A stretch of 64,000 bases of DNA from CAIQPS01 sp963783835 (GTDB lineage: Bacteria; Actinomycetota; Thermoleophilia; RBG-16-64-13), in assembly GCA_963783835.1 (NCBI GenBank), contig CAWAOX010000007.1:22378-86377 (forward strand), read 5' to 3'. A program made the translations under genes and the position numbers. Shown here one piece after another: positions 41,276 to 52,531 of the stretch. Each line of letters opens with the position of its first letter. The stretch's first letter is position 1. Under the pieces are notes generated by a model. The model did no database searches. It worked only from the letters and a program-made list of their open reading frames with translations, and was not told the DNA's origin.

Positions 41276-42429
41276 GAGCAGAGGACGCTGCCGGACAGAC
41301 GCCTCCCGCGGTGGCGATCGAGGCGCGGGATCTGCTCAAGCGTTACGGGGACCGGACGGTGGTGTCCGTCGATTCCCTCCAGGTCTACGAGCAAGAAGTG
41401 CTCGCCATCCTGGGACCCAACGGCGCGGGTAAGACCACCCTCTTTCGCCTACTGGCGCTGCTCGAGCAGCCGGACGCCGGGTCGGTCTTCTACTACGGCA
41501 AGAAGGTCGACGTCCACGATCTCGCCGCTCGGCGCCGCACGGCGGCGGTCTTCCAGCGCCCGCTTTTGTTCCAAGGGTCGGTCGAAGACAACATCCGGTT
41601 CGGCCTGCGCTTCCGTAGACTTCCCCGCTCTGAAGTGGCGACGAAGATCCGGCGCATGCTGGAGCTGATGGGCATCACGCACCTTGCCGGCGCCGACATG
41701 CGCACGCTGTCCGGCGGAGAGATGCAGCGGGTGGCCCTCGCGCGGGCTCTGGCGCTCGAGCCCGAGATACTGTTCCTCGATGAGCCGACCAGCAATCTCG
41801 ACGTCCACGTCCGGCGTCGCTTCCGGGAGGACCTCCGGCGCGTCGTCGAGAGCTTGGCCGTTACGGTGATCATCATCACCCACGAGCACAGCGAGGCGCT
41901 CGCGCTGGCGCAGCGTGTAGCCGTCATCCAGGACGGCTCGGTCGTTCAGATCGGCACACCCGAAGAGGTCTTCACACACCCGCAGAACGCTTTTGTCGCC
42001 GACTTCACGGGAGCGGAGACCATTTGGCACGGAGAAGCGATCGCCTGTGAGCAGGGTCTGTGCACCGTGCGCACCCAGGCGGGCGTCGAGGTCCAGGCCG
42101 TCGGCGAGTTCGGCGAAGGCCAGCCGGTGGTCCTGGCTATCCGGCCCGAAGATGTCGCCCTGGCCCCCCCCGTTGATGAGCAACAGCCCGGCCTGACGAG
42201 CGTCCGGAACCAATGGTGCGGCGTCGTGGACAGCGTCACTCCTGCCGGCCCCCTGGTGAGGGTCGTCGTCCGGCTCGACTGCACGGCGGGCGCACGGCCG
42301 GTCTTTGGCGGCGAAGGTGAGGTAATCTCTCTCATCACCCGAGCTTCAGCGGAAGAACTGAAGCTTGTTCCCGCGAGGCGAGTGAGTGCGAGCGTAAAAG
42401 CCACAGCCCTGCATGTTTTGGCAGGCTGA
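41272..42429 (+). CDS. tupC: Tungstate ABC transporter ATP-binding protein TupC
   Basis: 385 residues from ATG 41272, overlapping the tupB stop. Walker A is GPNGAGKTT, the signature LSGGEMQRVALARAL, Walker B ILFLDEP, and the switch His lies in ITHEHSEAL. After the ATPase (residues ~15-240) comes a C-terminal regulatory TOBE-like region of ~140 residues (VLAIRPEDVALAPP). Such domains bind oxyanions and inhibit transport in relatives. It powers tungstate import. Confidence 0.92.
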   Translation: MRAEDAAGQTPPAVAIEARDLLKRYGDRTVVSVDSLQVYEQEVLAILGPNGAGKTTLFRLLALLEQPDAGSVFYYGKKVDVHDLAARRRTAAVFQRPLLFQGSVEDNIRFGLRFRRLPRSEVATKIRRMLELMGITHLAGADMRTLSGGEMQRVALARALALEPEILFLDEPTSNLDVHVRRRFREDLRRVVESLAVTVIIITHEHSEALALAQRVAVIQDGSVVQIGTPEEVFTHPQNAFVADFTGAETIWHGEAIACEQGLCTVRTQAGVEVQAVGEFGEGQPVVLAIRPEDVALAPPVDEQQPGLTSVRNQWCGVVDSVTPAGPLVRVVVRLDCTAGARPVFGGEGEVISLITRASAEELKLVPARRVSASVKATALHVLAG

Positions 42430-42452
42430 GCGCATCAGTCAGGAGGAAGTCC

Positions 42453-42626
42453 ATGGATCTGGAGCAGATCAAGGCGGAAGTCGAGAAGGCGGCCACCGAG
42501 AAGGTGCTCACGTGTCACGATGCCCGCGCTCTCGCCGAGAAGCTGGGCGTCGACTACCTCGTGGTGGGGAAGGCCTGCAACGAGGCGGGCATCAAGGTCC
42601 GCATCTGCGAGCTGGGCTGTTTCTGA
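42453..42626 (+). CDS. Small conserved-looking Cys-containing protein next to tungstate transporter
   Basis: 57 residues, start ATG 42453 behind AGGAGG. Residues ~18-50 look like a small helical HTH-like unit (CHDARALAEKLGV, then VGKACNEAGIKV). The protein ends in ICELGCF, with cysteines at 21, 42, 52 and 56. A C-terminal C-x-L-G-C-F ending is one I associate with small proteins near Mo/W or formate dehydrogenase genes; that is recollection, not a search. It lies 23 bp after tupC, so it is in the same transcript. Possible roles are a metal- or oxyanion-sensing regulator or a cofactor-related adaptor. Confidence 0.7.
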   Translation: MDLEQIKAEVEKAATEKVLTCHDARALAEKLGVDYLVVGKACNEAGIKVRICELGCF

Positions 42627-42676
42627 AGACCGGCTACCGAGTGACGCGTGCCGTGGTGCCTCCGGGCGCCCCGTCC

Positions 42677-42841
42677 CTAGGTGTCCGGGTCGAAGTCGGG
42701 CGCGTGATGCCCCGTCTCTGACTCGAGGCGTTCCAGCCTGGCCAGCAGGGCGCGCTGGCGGTGCCCGATCCAAAACAGGTAGCAGGCCAGGAAGACCCAG
42801 ACGACCGCGAAACCTGTGGCGAGAAAACCCAAACCGGTCAC
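42677..42841 (-). CDS. ccmD: CcmD-like small membrane protein
   Basis: 54 residues from a GTG that overlaps the ccmC stop (GTGA). One hydrophobic helix (FLATGFAVVWVFLACYLFWIG) is followed by a basic, helical tail (HRQRALLARLERLE). The size and topology fit CcmD, which stabilises the CcmC/CcmE complex and helps release holo-CcmE. The sequence is too short for certainty, but the position after ccmC is diagnostic. Confidence 0.75.
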   Translation of the reverse strand: MTGLGFLATGFAVVWVFLACYLFWIGHRQRALLARLERLESETGHHAPDFDPDT

Positions 42842-43584
42842 AGGCCACCTCCCTCCTCTCGCGCGGCGGCGATCGCGTCCAGCCGGGCGCTCATCTCGCT
42901 CATGCGGACGCGCACGAACAACAGGTACACGAACAGCAGCGTGAAGGCTGCAAGGCAGAAGAGCAGCACCCAGAGCATCGAGCCTTCGATGTTGAACCCT
43001 CCGCTCCCGAGGATGCGGGGGTGCACGGTGCGCCACCACCAGATGGACAGGAACACGATGGGGACGTCGATCCAGCCCACGATCCCATAGACGGCTACGA
43101 GCCGGGCCCGTTTGTGGCCCGGGGGCGCCACCCAGCGCAAGAGCAGATACCCGACGTAGATGAACCACAGGATAAGCGTGGTCGTCAGCCTGGGCTCCCA
43201 GGTCCAGTAGACGCCCCAGACGGGCTTCGCCCAGAGCGGGCCGGTGATCAGGGTGATGCTCGTGAATATCACGCCTATCTCGGCGCTCGCGCCGGCATAG
43301 CGGTCCCAGCGCAGCTTGCGGGTCGCCAGGTAGGCGATGCTGAAGCCGAACACGCAGGTGAAGGCCGGACCGAGCGCGATCCAGGCGCTGGGCATGTGGA
43401 AGTAGAACAGCCTTTGCACGTCGCCCATCTCCGCCTCCATGGGGGCCAGCCAAAGCGCGGCGATCGCGGCGAAGACCATGGCGGCAGCGGTGACCGCGCC
43501 AAATAGCGGGGTCGGCGAGACGAGGGGCCGCCGTCTTCTCCCCCTCTGCAGGTCCTGGCGCTGGTCCACCGAGGTGTCCGTCAT
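42838..43584 (-). CDS. ccmC: Heme handling protein CcmC
   Basis: 248 residues from ATG 43584, which overlaps the ccmB stop. Six membrane helices are predicted. The tryptophan-rich WWD-type motif is present as VWGVYWTWEPRLTTTLILW. FYFHMPSAW near residue 60 includes a likely heme-ligand His, and a second lies in the later RTVHPRI. CcmC presents heme for covalent attachment to CcmE on the outer face of the membrane. It lies between ccmB and ccmD. Confidence 0.93.
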   Translation of the reverse strand: MTDTSVDQRQDLQRGRRRRPLVSPTPLFGAVTAAAMVFAAIAALWLAPMEAEMGDVQRLFYFHMPSAWIALGPAFTCVFGFSIAYLATRKLRWDRYAGASAEIGVIFTSITLITGPLWAKPVWGVYWTWEPRLTTTLILWFIYVGYLLLRWVAPPGHKRARLVAVYGIVGWIDVPIVFLSIWWWRTVHPRILGSGGFNIEGSMLWVLLFCLAAFTLLFVYLLFVRVRMSEMSARLDAIAAAREEGGGL

Positions 43585-44261
43585 CACTCCACTACGAAGT
43601 CGAATATCGCGATGCCCACTGCCAGGAAGATGACGTCGTATAACGCCATCAGCACCGGCCACAGGCCCAGGTCGCCCCACGGCTCCTGGCCCAGCAGCAC
43701 TATCGAGCAACGGGCCGCGGCGATGAGCAGGGGCACGAGCAACGGTAGCACGATGATGGTGAGCAGGGCTCCTCGGGCCCGGACCGACACGGTGATAGCG
43801 GCAGAGAGAGTACCTACGGCGCTCAGCCCGATGGCGACGAGCACCATCACCCCAAGGAGGGTCAGCCACTGCAGCCCCACGCTCACGTTGTAGAGCACGG
43901 TGAAGAAGACCAGGACCAGAACACCGCTCGCCAACGCCAGCACCCCGCTGCTCAGCAGCTTACCCAGGTAGATGATCGTCCGGTCCACTGGGCAGAGGAG
44001 CAACCCCTCCAGGCATTGAACCTCCTTCTCGCTCTCGAACGACCGGCCCACCGCGATCAGACCCGGGAACAGGAAGGCGGCCCACAGCACTCCCGAGCGG
44101 GCGAGAGAGGACTCCCGCGCCCCCGGCTCCAGGCTGAAGCTGAACACCAGGACCACCAGGAAACCGAGCAGCACCATGGTGATGATGCCGCTCGCGGCGC
44201 GCAGTTCGCAGCGCAGGTCCTTTTTGGTGATCGTCCAGATCTGGCCCGCTGCCGCGCTCAT
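43584..44261 (-). CDS. ccmB: Heme exporter membrane subunit CcmB
   Basis: 225 residues, normal length, with about six membrane helices. Family features include the opening WTITKKDLRCELRAASGI and the segment ESEKEVQCLEGLLLCPVDR before helix 3. With CcmA it forms an ABC complex needed to release holo-CcmE from CcmC. It overlaps both neighbours by a few bases, so the set is translationally coupled. Confidence 0.93.
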   Translation of the reverse strand: MSAAAGQIWTITKKDLRCELRAASGIITMVLLGFLVVLVFSFSLEPGARESSLARSGVLWAAFLFPGLIAVGRSFESEKEVQCLEGLLLCPVDRTIIYLGKLLSSGVLALASGVLVLVFFTVLYNVSVGLQWLTLLGVMVLVAIGLSAVGTLSAAITVSVRARGALLTIIVLPLLVPLLIAAARCSIVLLGQEPWGDLGLWPVLMALYDVIFLAVGIAIFDFVVE

Positions 44262-45014
44262 GTCCGCGGTGCCTCCTGCTCGACACGCCCGTCTGGCGCC
44301 GCCTGCTCGCGCGCCAACGCCTCCCGGTAGAGAGCTTGAAAACCTGCGTGGTCGAGCCCCGCGGTGCTGGTCTCGACTGCTATCCGGCCCCGGGCGAGCA
44401 CCGCCACCCGGTCCGAGAGGCTCAGGCCTTCGTCGATGTCGTGAGTGGTCATGACGACCGTACGCTTCCCGTCGCGGAGGCCGCGCAGCAGGAGGGAGAG
44501 TTGCTCCCGACCCTGCTGGTCAAGCCCGGTGAAGGGCTCGTCGAGCAGCAGCACTCGAGGTTCGTGGAGAAGGGCGCGGGCCACGGCCAGTCTCTGCTGC
44601 ATGCCGCGGGAGTAGGTCCCGACCTCGACGCCCGTCACGGCAGATAGCCCCATCTGTTCCAACATGCGCCGGGCCTGAGCACGGGGATCATCGAGGCCGT
44701 AGAGGCGGGCGTAGAACTCGAGGTTCTCGCGCCCGGTGAGCTGCGGGTAGAGATAGGGTTGGTGGGAGATCATCCCGATGAGCCTGCGGAGTGAGTTGGG
44801 AGCGCGGGTCGCGTCGACTCCGTCGATCAGGACGGAGCCCCGAGACGGCCGGAGCAGGCCCGCGAGTATCTTGAGGAGAGTCGTCTTGCCGGCGCCGTTC
44901 GGTCCGAACACCGTGACAAGGGATCCCTGCTCCACGCGCAGATCGACGCCCCTCAAGACCGGCGGTCCGCCGAAGGAGAACTGGAGACCCATGATCTCTA
45001 TGCCGGCCATGCCG

Positions 45015-45022
<8 letters not shown>
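44258..45022 (-). CDS. ccmA: Heme exporter ATP-binding protein CcmA
   Basis: 254 residues. Walker A is GPNGAGKTT, signature YSRGMQQRLAVARALL, Walker B VLLLDEP, and switch His in TTHDIDE. The ABC signature reads YSRGMQQ instead of LSGGQ, as is common in CcmA. It energises the CcmAB(CD) complex. The start ATG lies inside the end of ccmF; an internal ATG (45010) is also possible. Confidence 0.93.
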
Positions 45023-47008
<1,986 letters not shown>

Positions 47009-47012
<4 letters not shown>

Positions 47013-47413
47013 TCGGCGGCCTCGTACTTACTAGGGCACTTGGCGATGAAGGTCTCCGCCCGGAACTCACCGCCGGCCAAGCGGCTGCCCTCCACGACCA
47101 CCTCGGCGCCGGCGACGTCCTTGAACGTGTCGGGGAGGGCCCCATCATAGACCACCTGGAGGGTGTCCGCAGGGCTGTCCCGGTCTTCCAGAGTGAAGGT
47201 GAAGTGAGTGCCGTTCTCGCGCAGCAGCGACCCCCCTTGGAGTTCGCCGGACACCCGCACATGCTCCGCCGAGGCGACGTTCTTCAACTCGGTGACAGAG
47301 TAGTAGTAGACCGCTCCCCGCCCGATCCCCAGCCAGAGCAGCACGCCGGCCGCTACGACCACTACGACCGCCGCGATGATGACCCTGGTTTTGCGGGAAC
47401 CAAGTGAACGCAT
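47009..47413 (-). CDS. ccmE: Heme chaperone CcmE, CxxxY variant
   Basis: 134 residues from ATG 47413; an upstream in-frame extension lacks family similarity. A membrane anchor (VIIAAVVVVVAAGVLLWLG) is followed by the OB-fold domain (VRVSGELQGGS and VVYDGALPDTFKD). The heme-attachment motif near the C-terminus is Cys126-PSK-Tyr130, i.e. CxxxY, instead of the HxxxY of the classical protein. This is the variant described for archaea and some bacteria that lack CcmH. It is first gene of the ccm operon. Confidence 0.9.
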
Positions 47414-47555
47414 AGTGGCGAGAGAGTCTAGCAGTTGGGGCCCCACGGGAGCGATGCGGGCTGGTGAGGCGCCCCGCGGGGCCCAGGTGCGGTAATCTCT
47501 CCCCGCGGGCCAAGGCCCCGCGCGAGGGCCGGCGTGGCGGACGAGGAGACGAGAC

Positions 47556-48788
47556 ATGAATGATGCGAGGACAGAGAATGGCGGAGGGTGCGAAGAATCG
47601 GACGCCGAGGCCCAGCAGTCAGGCACCCTCTTCTGGCGGCCTTACCGCTCGGACGTGAGCCTCGCTCTTCTGGCCGGCGGCCGTTCCACCCGCATGGGCG
47701 AGGACAAGGCGTTCGCGCCGTTCAACGGCCAGACCCTCCTGGAGTGGATGCGGGACAAGTTCGCCCCTCTCTTCCCCCACGTGTTCGTGGTCACCCGCGA
47801 CCCCTACCGGTTCCACGACCTGGGGCTGCCCGTCGTCAACGACGCCCTCTCCGACGTCGGCTCCGCGGTCGGGGTCTACAGCGCCGTCCTCGCTTCGCCC
47901 ACCGAGCGGGTCATCTGCCTGGCCTGCGACATGCCCTTCGTCACCTCTCGCTTTCTGTGGGAGCTTTCGGACCGGTCCGAGGGCTTCGACGTTTTCGTCC
48001 CCCGGCACGGCGAGTACCTGCAGCCTCTTTGCGCCGTCTACAGCAAGCGGACCCTCGACGCCTATCGCGAGTTCATCGCCTCTGGCGGCCGCCGGATCTT
48101 CGATATCTATCCCGATTTGAACACCGGCTATCTGGAGATGGACGACGGACTCCACGGGGATCCGGAGCAACTCTTCATGAACGTCAACACCCCCGGTGAG
48201 TTGGACGCGGCGCGGGCGCGGATCGCGCGGGAGAGAGAGGGCTGGCGCGCGGCGCTCCAGCCCCGGATCCAGGCCTTCATGGACGCCAGCCCTCTGCCGA
48301 TCGTGTCCTTCATAGGCAAGAAGAAATCGGGCAAGACGACAGTGGTCCTCGGCGTCATCAAGGAACTGCGCGGCCGGGGCTACCGGGTGGCCGCCATCAA
48401 GCACGATACCCACGGTTTTGAGGTCGACGTCCCCGGCACCGACTCGTACCGCTTTCGGGAATTGGGGGCCGAGGTGGTCGGCATCTCCTCCCCGTGGAAC
48501 TACGTGTGGCAGGTCGGCACCGAGGAAGAGCCGCCGCTCGGCGAGTTGGTCCGCCAGATCCGCGAGCCGGTCGACCTGGTCATCACCGAGGGGTTCAAAC
48601 GCCAGGACGCCCCGAAGATAGAAGTCTCGCGAAGGGCGCGCAGCACCGAACTGGTCAGCACCCCGGACGAACTCATCGGCATCACGAGCGATCAGGAGTT
48701 CCCAGACTACCCCGTCCCGCAGATGGCCCTCGACGATTTCCAGGGCTTGGCCGACCTCATAGAAAGGCGTATACTCGCTCGAGTATAA
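47556..48788 (+). CDS. MobA-MobB fusion protein
   Basis: 410 residues. Residues ~35-230 are MobA, the molybdenum cofactor guanylyltransferase: LALLAGGRSTRMGEDKAF at the nucleotide site, then CLACDMPFV. Residues ~250-410 are MobB, a P-loop GTP-binding protein: FIGKKKSGKTTVVLGVIKEL, AIKHDTHGFEVD and VITEGFK. MobA adds GMP to the pterin to give the dinucleotide (bis-MGD) form; MobB assists. AOR-type tungstopterin does not need GMP, so this implies other Mo/W enzymes such as DMSO-reductase family members. The start ATG lies behind GAGGAGACGAG. Confidence 0.93.
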   Translation: MNDARTENGGGCEESDAEAQQSGTLFWRPYRSDVSLALLAGGRSTRMGEDKAFAPFNGQTLLEWMRDKFAPLFPHVFVVTRDPYRFHDLGLPVVNDALSDVGSAVGVYSAVLASPTERVICLACDMPFVTSRFLWELSDRSEGFDVFVPRHGEYLQPLCAVYSKRTLDAYREFIASGGRRIFDIYPDLNTGYLEMDDGLHGDPEQLFMNVNTPGELDAARARIAREREGWRAALQPRIQAFMDASPLPIVSFIGKKKSGKTTVVLGVIKELRGRGYRVAAIKHDTHGFEVDVPGTDSYRFRELGAEVVGISSPWNYVWQVGTEEEPPLGELVRQIREPVDLVITEGFKRQDAPKIEVSRRARSTELVSTPDELIGITSDQEFPDYPVPQMALDDFQGLADLIERRILARV

Positions 48789-48845
48789 CGGTAGGGGTAG
48801 CTCGGGTAGGCGGTTGCCTCCGGTCACTATCGGGGAACGAGAGAG

Positions 48846-49827
48846 TTGAATCCGCCTGCGGGACAGATCGTCGATTATCTTCGCCTGTCGGTCACCGACC
48901 GGTGCAACTACCGGTGCGTCTACTGCATGCCGCCCGAAGGGGTGTCGTTCAAGCCCCACGAGGAGATCCTCTCCTACGAGGACATGGTCTTCTTCGTCCA
49001 GACCGCGGTGGAGTTGGGCATCTCCAAGGTCAGGATCACGGGTGGTGAACCCCTGGTGCGCAAGGGGCTCACCGACCTGGTCGGCCTGATCCATGCCATC
49101 CCCGGTATCAGGGACGTCTCCCTTACCACGAACGGTGTCATGCTGCCCCGTTTCGCGGGACCCCTGAAGGCTGCGGGGCTCGACCGGGTGAACATCAGCG
49201 TCGACTCCCTCGAACCCCAACGGTACCGTGCCCTCACCCGCGGCGGCTCGCTTCTCTCTGCCCTCGACGGGGTCGAGGCCGCGTTGCGCTCCCACCTCGA
49301 CCCGGTGAAGATCAACGTGGTGATGATGCCCGAGCTACTGGCGGAGCTCCCAGCGTTCGTCGACATCACCCGGGACAGGCCTCTGCACGTCCGGTTCATC
49401 GAATGGATGCCGGTCGGCGGCTGCGGTCCCCGTTCTGCCGGCGAGGCGCTGACGAAAGACCGCGCCATGGCGGAACTGCAGAAGATGGGTACCGGCGGGC
49501 GCCGGTCCCCTACAGGCCGTTCCCTCGCCCGGGGGATGGGGCCCCGCTCGCTACTACCGCTTCCCCGGCCACCGGGGGACGATCGGGTTCATCGGTTCCA
49601 TGTCCGACCACTTCTGCGGCGAATGCAACCGGCTTCGCCTTACTGCCGACGGCAAGCTCAAGAACTGCTTGTTCTCCAGCCACGAGATCGACGTCAAATA
49701 CGCGATGCAATCCCGGGACCGTGACGCGGTGATCGCCGCCGTCGCCGAGTCGCTCGAAAGCAAGACGTTCGACAAGAACCTGCTGCCCGGCCGCACCTCC
49801 CGGGGCATGTCGCAGGTGGGAGGCTGA
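48846..49827 (+). CDS. moaA: GTP 3',8-cyclase MoaA (frameshifted)
   Basis: A radical-SAM enzyme for the first step of molybdopterin synthesis. The SAM cluster is Cys20-x3-Cys24-x2-Cys27 (CNYRCVYC), with ITGGEPLVRKG following. Near residue 218 the frame is lost: an extra G in the GGG run at about 49497-49499 shifts it. In the new frame the protein continues as GPARYYRFPG, FIGSMSDHFCGECNRLRL and CLF, the C-terminal cluster cysteines of MoaA. Correcting one base gives 326 residues, the normal length. TTG start. A sequencing error is more likely than decay because both halves are well preserved. Confidence 0.9.
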
Positions 49828-49828
49828 G

Positions 49829-50842
49829 ATGGATGAGCTCCAAACGAGCGCGCCTGGTGTGAGCGAGCTCCGGCTTAGCCATGTGGACGAGGCCGGCGAG
49901 GCCCGCATGGTCGACGTGAGCGGCAAGCAGGCGACCGCCCGCGTCGCGCGGGTCGGAGCCCGCGTGTGGATGGCGGCCGAGACCCTCCGCCTTCTGAAGG
50001 AGCAGGCGCTTCCCAAGGGCGACGTCCTCACGGTTGCGAAGGTCGCGGGCATCATGGCGGCGAAGCGTACCTGCGACCTGATCCCCCTCTGTCACCCGAT
50101 CGCGCTGACCCAGGTGGATCTGACCTTCACCATCGTCGAAGAGCAGGCGCGGATAGACATCGAGTGCGTCACCCGCACCAAAGACCGCACCGGGGTGGAG
50201 ATGGAAGCCCTGGTGGGGGCCACGGTTGCCGCGACCACCATCTACGACATGTGCAAGGCGGTGGACCGGGGCATGGTCATCGGCGATATCCGTCTGTTGG
50301 AGAAGACCGGCGGCAAGGAGGATTACGTCCGGCCGGCCGAAGAGGCGAGCCTGCCCGCGGTGACCGCGTCCCCTGCACTGCCCACGGCTCCGCCCGCCGG
50401 GACCGTCGTCGCCGCCAACGTCAGCGAGTCCAAGGGGGAGCGCAAGAAGGCGGCCCCCGAGGTCTTCCTGCGCGCCGAACATGGGATCGAGGGCGACGCT
50501 CACGCGGGTCCCTGGCACCGTCAGGTGAGCCTGCTCGCCCAGGAATCGATCGACAAGATGACTGCCGCGGGCCTGGATGTCGGCCCCGGCGATTTCGCCG
50601 AGAACATCACCACCCTCGGTATCGACGTCGCGGCTCTCCCCATCGGCACCATCCTCGAACTGGGTGAAGCCCTGGTGGAGGTGACGCAGATCGGCAAGGA
50701 GTGCCACACCCGCTGCGCCATCTACTATCAAGCCGGCGACTGCGTCATGCCCCGGGAAGGCATCTTTGTGCGGGTGCTTCGCGGCGGCCGGGTCGCTCCC
50801 GGCGATCCCGTCAAGGCGCGGGCCTGGGGGTTTGGCGGGTGA
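49829..50842 (+). CDS. MoaC-MOSC domain fusion
   Basis: 337 residues. Residues ~12-165 are MoaC, cyclic pyranopterin monophosphate synthase: LSHVDEAGEARMVDVS, DLIPLCHPIALT, and VEMEALVGATVAA with YDMCKAVDRGM. After an Ala/Pro linker, residues ~190-337 form a MOSC domain (EHGIEGDAHAGPWHRQVSLL, PGDFAENITTLGI, GKECHTRCAIYYQAGDCVMP). MOSC domains bind Mo cofactor or handle sulfur for it. The stop overlaps the mog GTG (GTGA). It begins one base after the moaA stop. Confidence 0.92.
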   Translation: MDELQTSAPGVSELRLSHVDEAGEARMVDVSGKQATARVARVGARVWMAAETLRLLKEQALPKGDVLTVAKVAGIMAAKRTCDLIPLCHPIALTQVDLTFTIVEEQARIDIECVTRTKDRTGVEMEALVGATVAATTIYDMCKAVDRGMVIGDIRLLEKTGGKEDYVRPAEEASLPAVTASPALPTAPPAGTVVAANVSESKGERKKAAPEVFLRAEHGIEGDAHAGPWHRQVSLLAQESIDKMTAAGLDVGPGDFAENITTLGIDVAALPIGTILELGEALVEVTQIGKECHTRCAIYYQAGDCVMPREGIFVRVLRGGRVAPGDPVKARAWGFGG

Positions 50843-51372
50843 GCGAGAAGCGGCTGGCCACGCCGATACGGGCCGCGGTGGTCACGCTCAGCGACAAGGC
50901 GAGCGCCGGCCTGCGCGCCGACGCTTCCGGCCCGTTGCTCTGTGAGTTGCTCGACGGCATCGGGGCCGTCACCCGCGACGCGGTGGTGATCCCCGACGAT
51001 CAGCCCACCATCGAGCGGACGCTTGCGGAACTTGCCGACAGCGGCGAGATCGACCTGATATTGACCACGGGGGGCACCGGCCTCGCTCCTCGCGACCGCA
51101 CTCCGGAGGCGACGCTCGCAGTCGCCGATCGTCTCGCCCCCGGGTTCGCCGAAGCGATGCGGGCCGCTTCCCTCGCCGTGACGCCTCACGCCATGCTCAG
51201 CCGGGCAGTGTCGGCGGTGCGAAAGAGGACCCTCATCATCAACATGCCTGGGAGCCCCAAGGCCTGCCGAGAGCATTTTGCGGTGATCGCCCCGGTCCTC
51301 GACCACGCGATCGAGACGCTCAGAGGTGAAGCGTTCGAGTGCGCCTCGTCTGGCGCCCCGGCGGGCGCATAG
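50839..51372 (+). CDS. Molybdopterin adenylyltransferase, Mog/MoaB family
   Basis: 177 residues from a GTG overlapping the previous stop. The MPT-binding pattern LTTGGTGLAPRDRTPEAT is intact, with VVTLSDKASAGLRAD at the start and INMPGSPKACREHF near the end. It adenylates molybdopterin before metal insertion. No MoeA, MoaE or MoeB gene is in the window. Confidence 0.92.
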   Translation: MSEKRLATPIRAAVVTLSDKASAGLRADASGPLLCELLDGIGAVTRDAVVIPDDQPTIERTLAELADSGEIDLILTTGGTGLAPRDRTPEATLAVADRLAPGFAEAMRAASLAVTPHAMLSRAVSAVRKRTLIINMPGSPKACREHFAVIAPVLDHAIETLRGEAFECASSGAPAGA

Positions 51373-51383
51373 GGCGTCCGCGT

Positions 51384-52379
51384 CTAGGGGCGTCCGCGCC
51401 CCGCCTTGCGTTCCTTGGCCGCGTATAGGCTGGTATCCGCCCGTTTTAGCAGTATGTCCGCCGAAGTCCCTTCGGCCGGGCAAGCGGACGCGCCGAAGCT
51501 CACTTCCAGGCTTACGTAACCGCCGCCCAGTTTGAGGCGGGTCTTGCTGATCGTCTCCGCAATCCTTCGGCCGACGGCCTGGATCGCATTCTTGTCGGCT
51601 TCGGGCATGAGGATGAGGAACTCGTCGCCCCCGAAGCGGCAGGGGATGTCGGTGTCGCGGATGGCGGCGCGCATGACGCTCGCCAGGTGCTTCAGCGCCT
51701 CGTCTCCGGCCGCATGCCCGAAGGTGTCGTTCACCAGCTTGAGGCTGTCGAGATCGAGCATGAGAACGGCGAACGGGTGCTTGTACCGTTTGTAGAGCTC
51801 GACGTGACGTTCCAGTTCCTGCGCCAGGTAGCGCCGGTTGTGGAGGCCGGTGAGCGCATCGGTGTGAGCCAGCCGGTCGAGTTCCGCGCTCGACTGTTGG
51901 TGGTAGGCTTCTGCCGCCGTCGTCATGACCCGGTGGAGAGCCATGCGCAGGATGCGTACGAGCGCGAGGATCTCTTTGTCCTGCTGGCGCAGGCCCTCAG
52001 CGAGTCGGTCCCATATCGCTTCTTCGAGGGCGTCGAGACTGTCCGCGAGGGGCCCTATCCCTCCGGTCTCGTCGTGTTGCAGAAGCCCGAGAGCCGACGC
52101 CTGCCTGTGATAGAGCCCTCCGGGCCCGAACTGGGTGAGGGTCTCTTCATCGGAAAGGCAGTTCGCCAGCCCCTCGATGAGCTCCACCGAAGTCCGGATG
52201 GTCACCTGAGTCGGGAATTGCTCCAGAGCCTGGAGATCGTCGATCTCGCTGATGAGGCGGCCTAGCCAAGTCTTGGTGATGTCGAGCTTGTGCTCTTCAA
52301 GAATGCTCTTGGCCTTGTCCAGCACGACGTTCCGCCCGGCTGCTTCTTGCGGTCTCTGTGCACTGATGTTCTTCGGCAC
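51384..52379 (-). CDS. GGDEF diguanylate cyclase
   Basis: 331 residues from a GTG start. The N-terminal ~165 residues are a helical domain with the look of a globin-coupled or RsbR-like sensor; I cannot name it. The GGDEF domain follows: HTDALTGLHNRRYL, LMLDLDSLKLVNDTFGH and CRFGGDEFLILMPEAD. An inhibitory I-site RDTD sits five residues before GGDEF. The active site is intact, so it should make cyclic-di-GMP with product feedback. It is divergent from the glycosyltransferase, hinting at control of surface polysaccharide (inference). Confidence 0.92.
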   Translation of the reverse strand: MPKNISAQRPQEAAGRNVVLDKAKSILEEHKLDITKTWLGRLISEIDDLQALEQFPTQVTIRTSVELIEGLANCLSDEETLTQFGPGGLYHRQASALGLLQHDETGGIGPLADSLDALEEAIWDRLAEGLRQQDKEILALVRILRMALHRVMTTAAEAYHQQSSAELDRLAHTDALTGLHNRRYLAQELERHVELYKRYKHPFAVLMLDLDSLKLVNDTFGHAAGDEALKHLASVMRAAIRDTDIPCRFGGDEFLILMPEADKNAIQAVGRRIAETISKTRLKLGGGYVSLEVSFGASACPAEGTSADILLKRADTSLYAAKERKAGRGRP

Positions 52380-52418
52380 GGGCTAACCTCTGCGCTATCA
52401 ATACAAATATGCACAGAT

Positions 52419-52446
52419 TTTATAATCTCTTGCCCCAAATACGCAA
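52419..52446 (-). promoter_or_regulatory. Possible promoter for the diguanylate cyclase gene
   Basis: On the minus strand TTGCGT (52446-52441), a 16-bp spacer and TATAAA (52424-52419), about 40 bp before the GTG start. It lies in an AT-rich island unusual for this window. Confidence 0.4.
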
Positions 52447-52531
52447 GGAGTAAACGGGCTCCTTTGATACTATTTCGGCGAGGCGGGGTGAGAGCACGAG
52501 CTGACCCTTTTGCGTGGCGGCTGGAGGGCAC

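Noticed and set aside
49480..49510. Programmed frameshifting in moaA
   Set aside because: There is no slippery heptamer plus pseudoknot that I can recognise, and the same type of indel occurs in four other genes nearby, so a sequence error is simpler.
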